DNA of 24,033 nt from a virus. Below are positions 23,552 through 24,033 of the stretch, in pieces. The notes beneath the pieces are model-generated. The model did no database searches and had not been told where the DNA came from. It saw nothing but the letters and a program-made list of their open reading frames with translations. The stretch spans positions 1-24,033 of the IMG/VR virus record IMGVR_UViG_3300028025_006518. One strand, 5' to 3'. The first letter of the stretch is position 1, and the number at the start of each line of letters is the position of its first letter. Both the position numbers and the translations under genes were made by a program.

Positions 23552-24033
23552 TGTCTGGATCAGCAGGTGGAAATAGAATTACTAGAGGGTCAGTTGCTAA
23601 AACTGTTGACTCCTATATTAATAGAATATTAAAGAAATTTCCTGCTTTTAAAAGCGCTAAAGTTTCAGGCTCATACAACACAAGTGCTAAAGAAGACTTT
23701 GGTGATATTGATTTAATTGTTAATTTAGAAGCAACAGATAAGAAAAATATTAAATTAGAATTAGCTAAATTTCTATCTGATTTACCAGATGATGTTATTG
23801 TTCCATTTAAAAGTGAAAAATATAAAGGTAAAAAATACCTAAATACAGGAGAAATAATCACTATATTACACCCTATAGAAGGCCAACCAGGTGAATATGT
23901 TCAAATAGATAATATAGTTTCTATAAGTGATGACGAAGCTGAATTTAAAAAAGAATTTTTAGATTATCCTGCTGAAATACAAGGATTATTATTAGGATTA
24001 GCTAAAGTAATATGTTTAGAGGAAGATCCTAAA
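23551..24033 (+). CDS. Second nucleotidyltransferase-fold protein, cut by window end
   Basis: The reading frame starts MSGSAGGNRITRGSVAKTVD and stays open for 161 codons to the window edge. It contains KVSGSYNTSAKEDFGDIDLI (about residues 36-55), with Gly-Ser and D-x-D at the normal superfamily spacing, and GEYVQIDNIVS, whose Asp is the likely third metal ligand. It overlaps the previous stop by one base. Its VQID and a following Glu/Phe-rich then Leu-rich helix (AEIQGLLLGLAKVI) align in order with the VQTD and later segments of the upstream gene, so the two may be diverged duplicates. The substrate is unknown. The C-terminus lies outside the window. Confidence 0.72.
   Translation, partial: MSGSAGGNRITRGSVAKTVDSYINRILKKFPAFKSAKVSGSYNTSAKEDFGDIDLIVNLEATDKKNIKLELAKFLSDLPDDVIVPFKSEKYKGKKYLNTGEIITILHPIEGQPGEYVQIDNIVSISDDEAEFKKEFLDYPAEIQGLLLGLAKVICLEEDPK

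Noticed and set aside
22580-24033. MNT-HEPN toxin-antitoxin pair
   Set aside because: Both genes look like nucleotidyltransferases and neither shows a HEPN R-x4-6-H motif in the visible sequence.

Overview
The window reads as part of the genome of a T4-like, contractile-tailed (myovirus) phage that infects a member of the Bacteroidota. Every gene lies on the + strand. The longest stretch without a gene is 63 bases, the DNA is very AT-rich, and most starts follow an A/T-rich leader with no Shine-Dalgarno sequence. The Bacteroidota host is inferred from that start context and from the Bacteroidota-type outer-membrane genes near the right end. I recognise T4-type gp25 and gp6 baseplate genes, a T4 gp61-like primase and a RecB-type nuclease. 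No integrase, tRNA or CRISPR array is visible.

Layout. 1-742: two small unrecognised genes. 744-3004: baseplate wedge genes (gp25, gp6). 3028-3627: GH19 muralytic enzyme. 3672-11209: six virion or tail genes, including a 1239-residue protein that may take the gp7/gp10 place. 11217-13479: a fibre-like protein with a 284-residue Thr/Pro/Ala mucin-like tract, followed by a small Cys-containing protein. 13507-16501: three overlapping genes for glycosyltransferase-like enzymes, one fused to a methyltransferase. 16522-16830: a small structural protein that repeats the C-terminal module of the 10259-11209 protein. 16840-19042: GIY-YIG nuclease, primase and PD-(D/E)XK exonuclease. 19071-22516: a TonB-dependent outer-membrane receptor and a partner lipoprotein, with a 12-bp palindrome before them and a hairpin after them. 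22580-24033: two adjacent nucleotidyltransferase-fold genes, the second cut by the window end.

Two systems stand out. First, the mucin-like fibre and the glycosyltransferase cluster may form a virion O-glycosylation cassette. They lie between two 43-bp direct repeats (41 of 43 bases identical), which could let the cassette be exchanged. Second, the receptor and lipoprotein form a compact nutrient-uptake-type pair laid out like a phage moron. It could change what an infected cell imports, or block superinfection by replacing or masking a receptor. Both readings are inferences from sequence and context.
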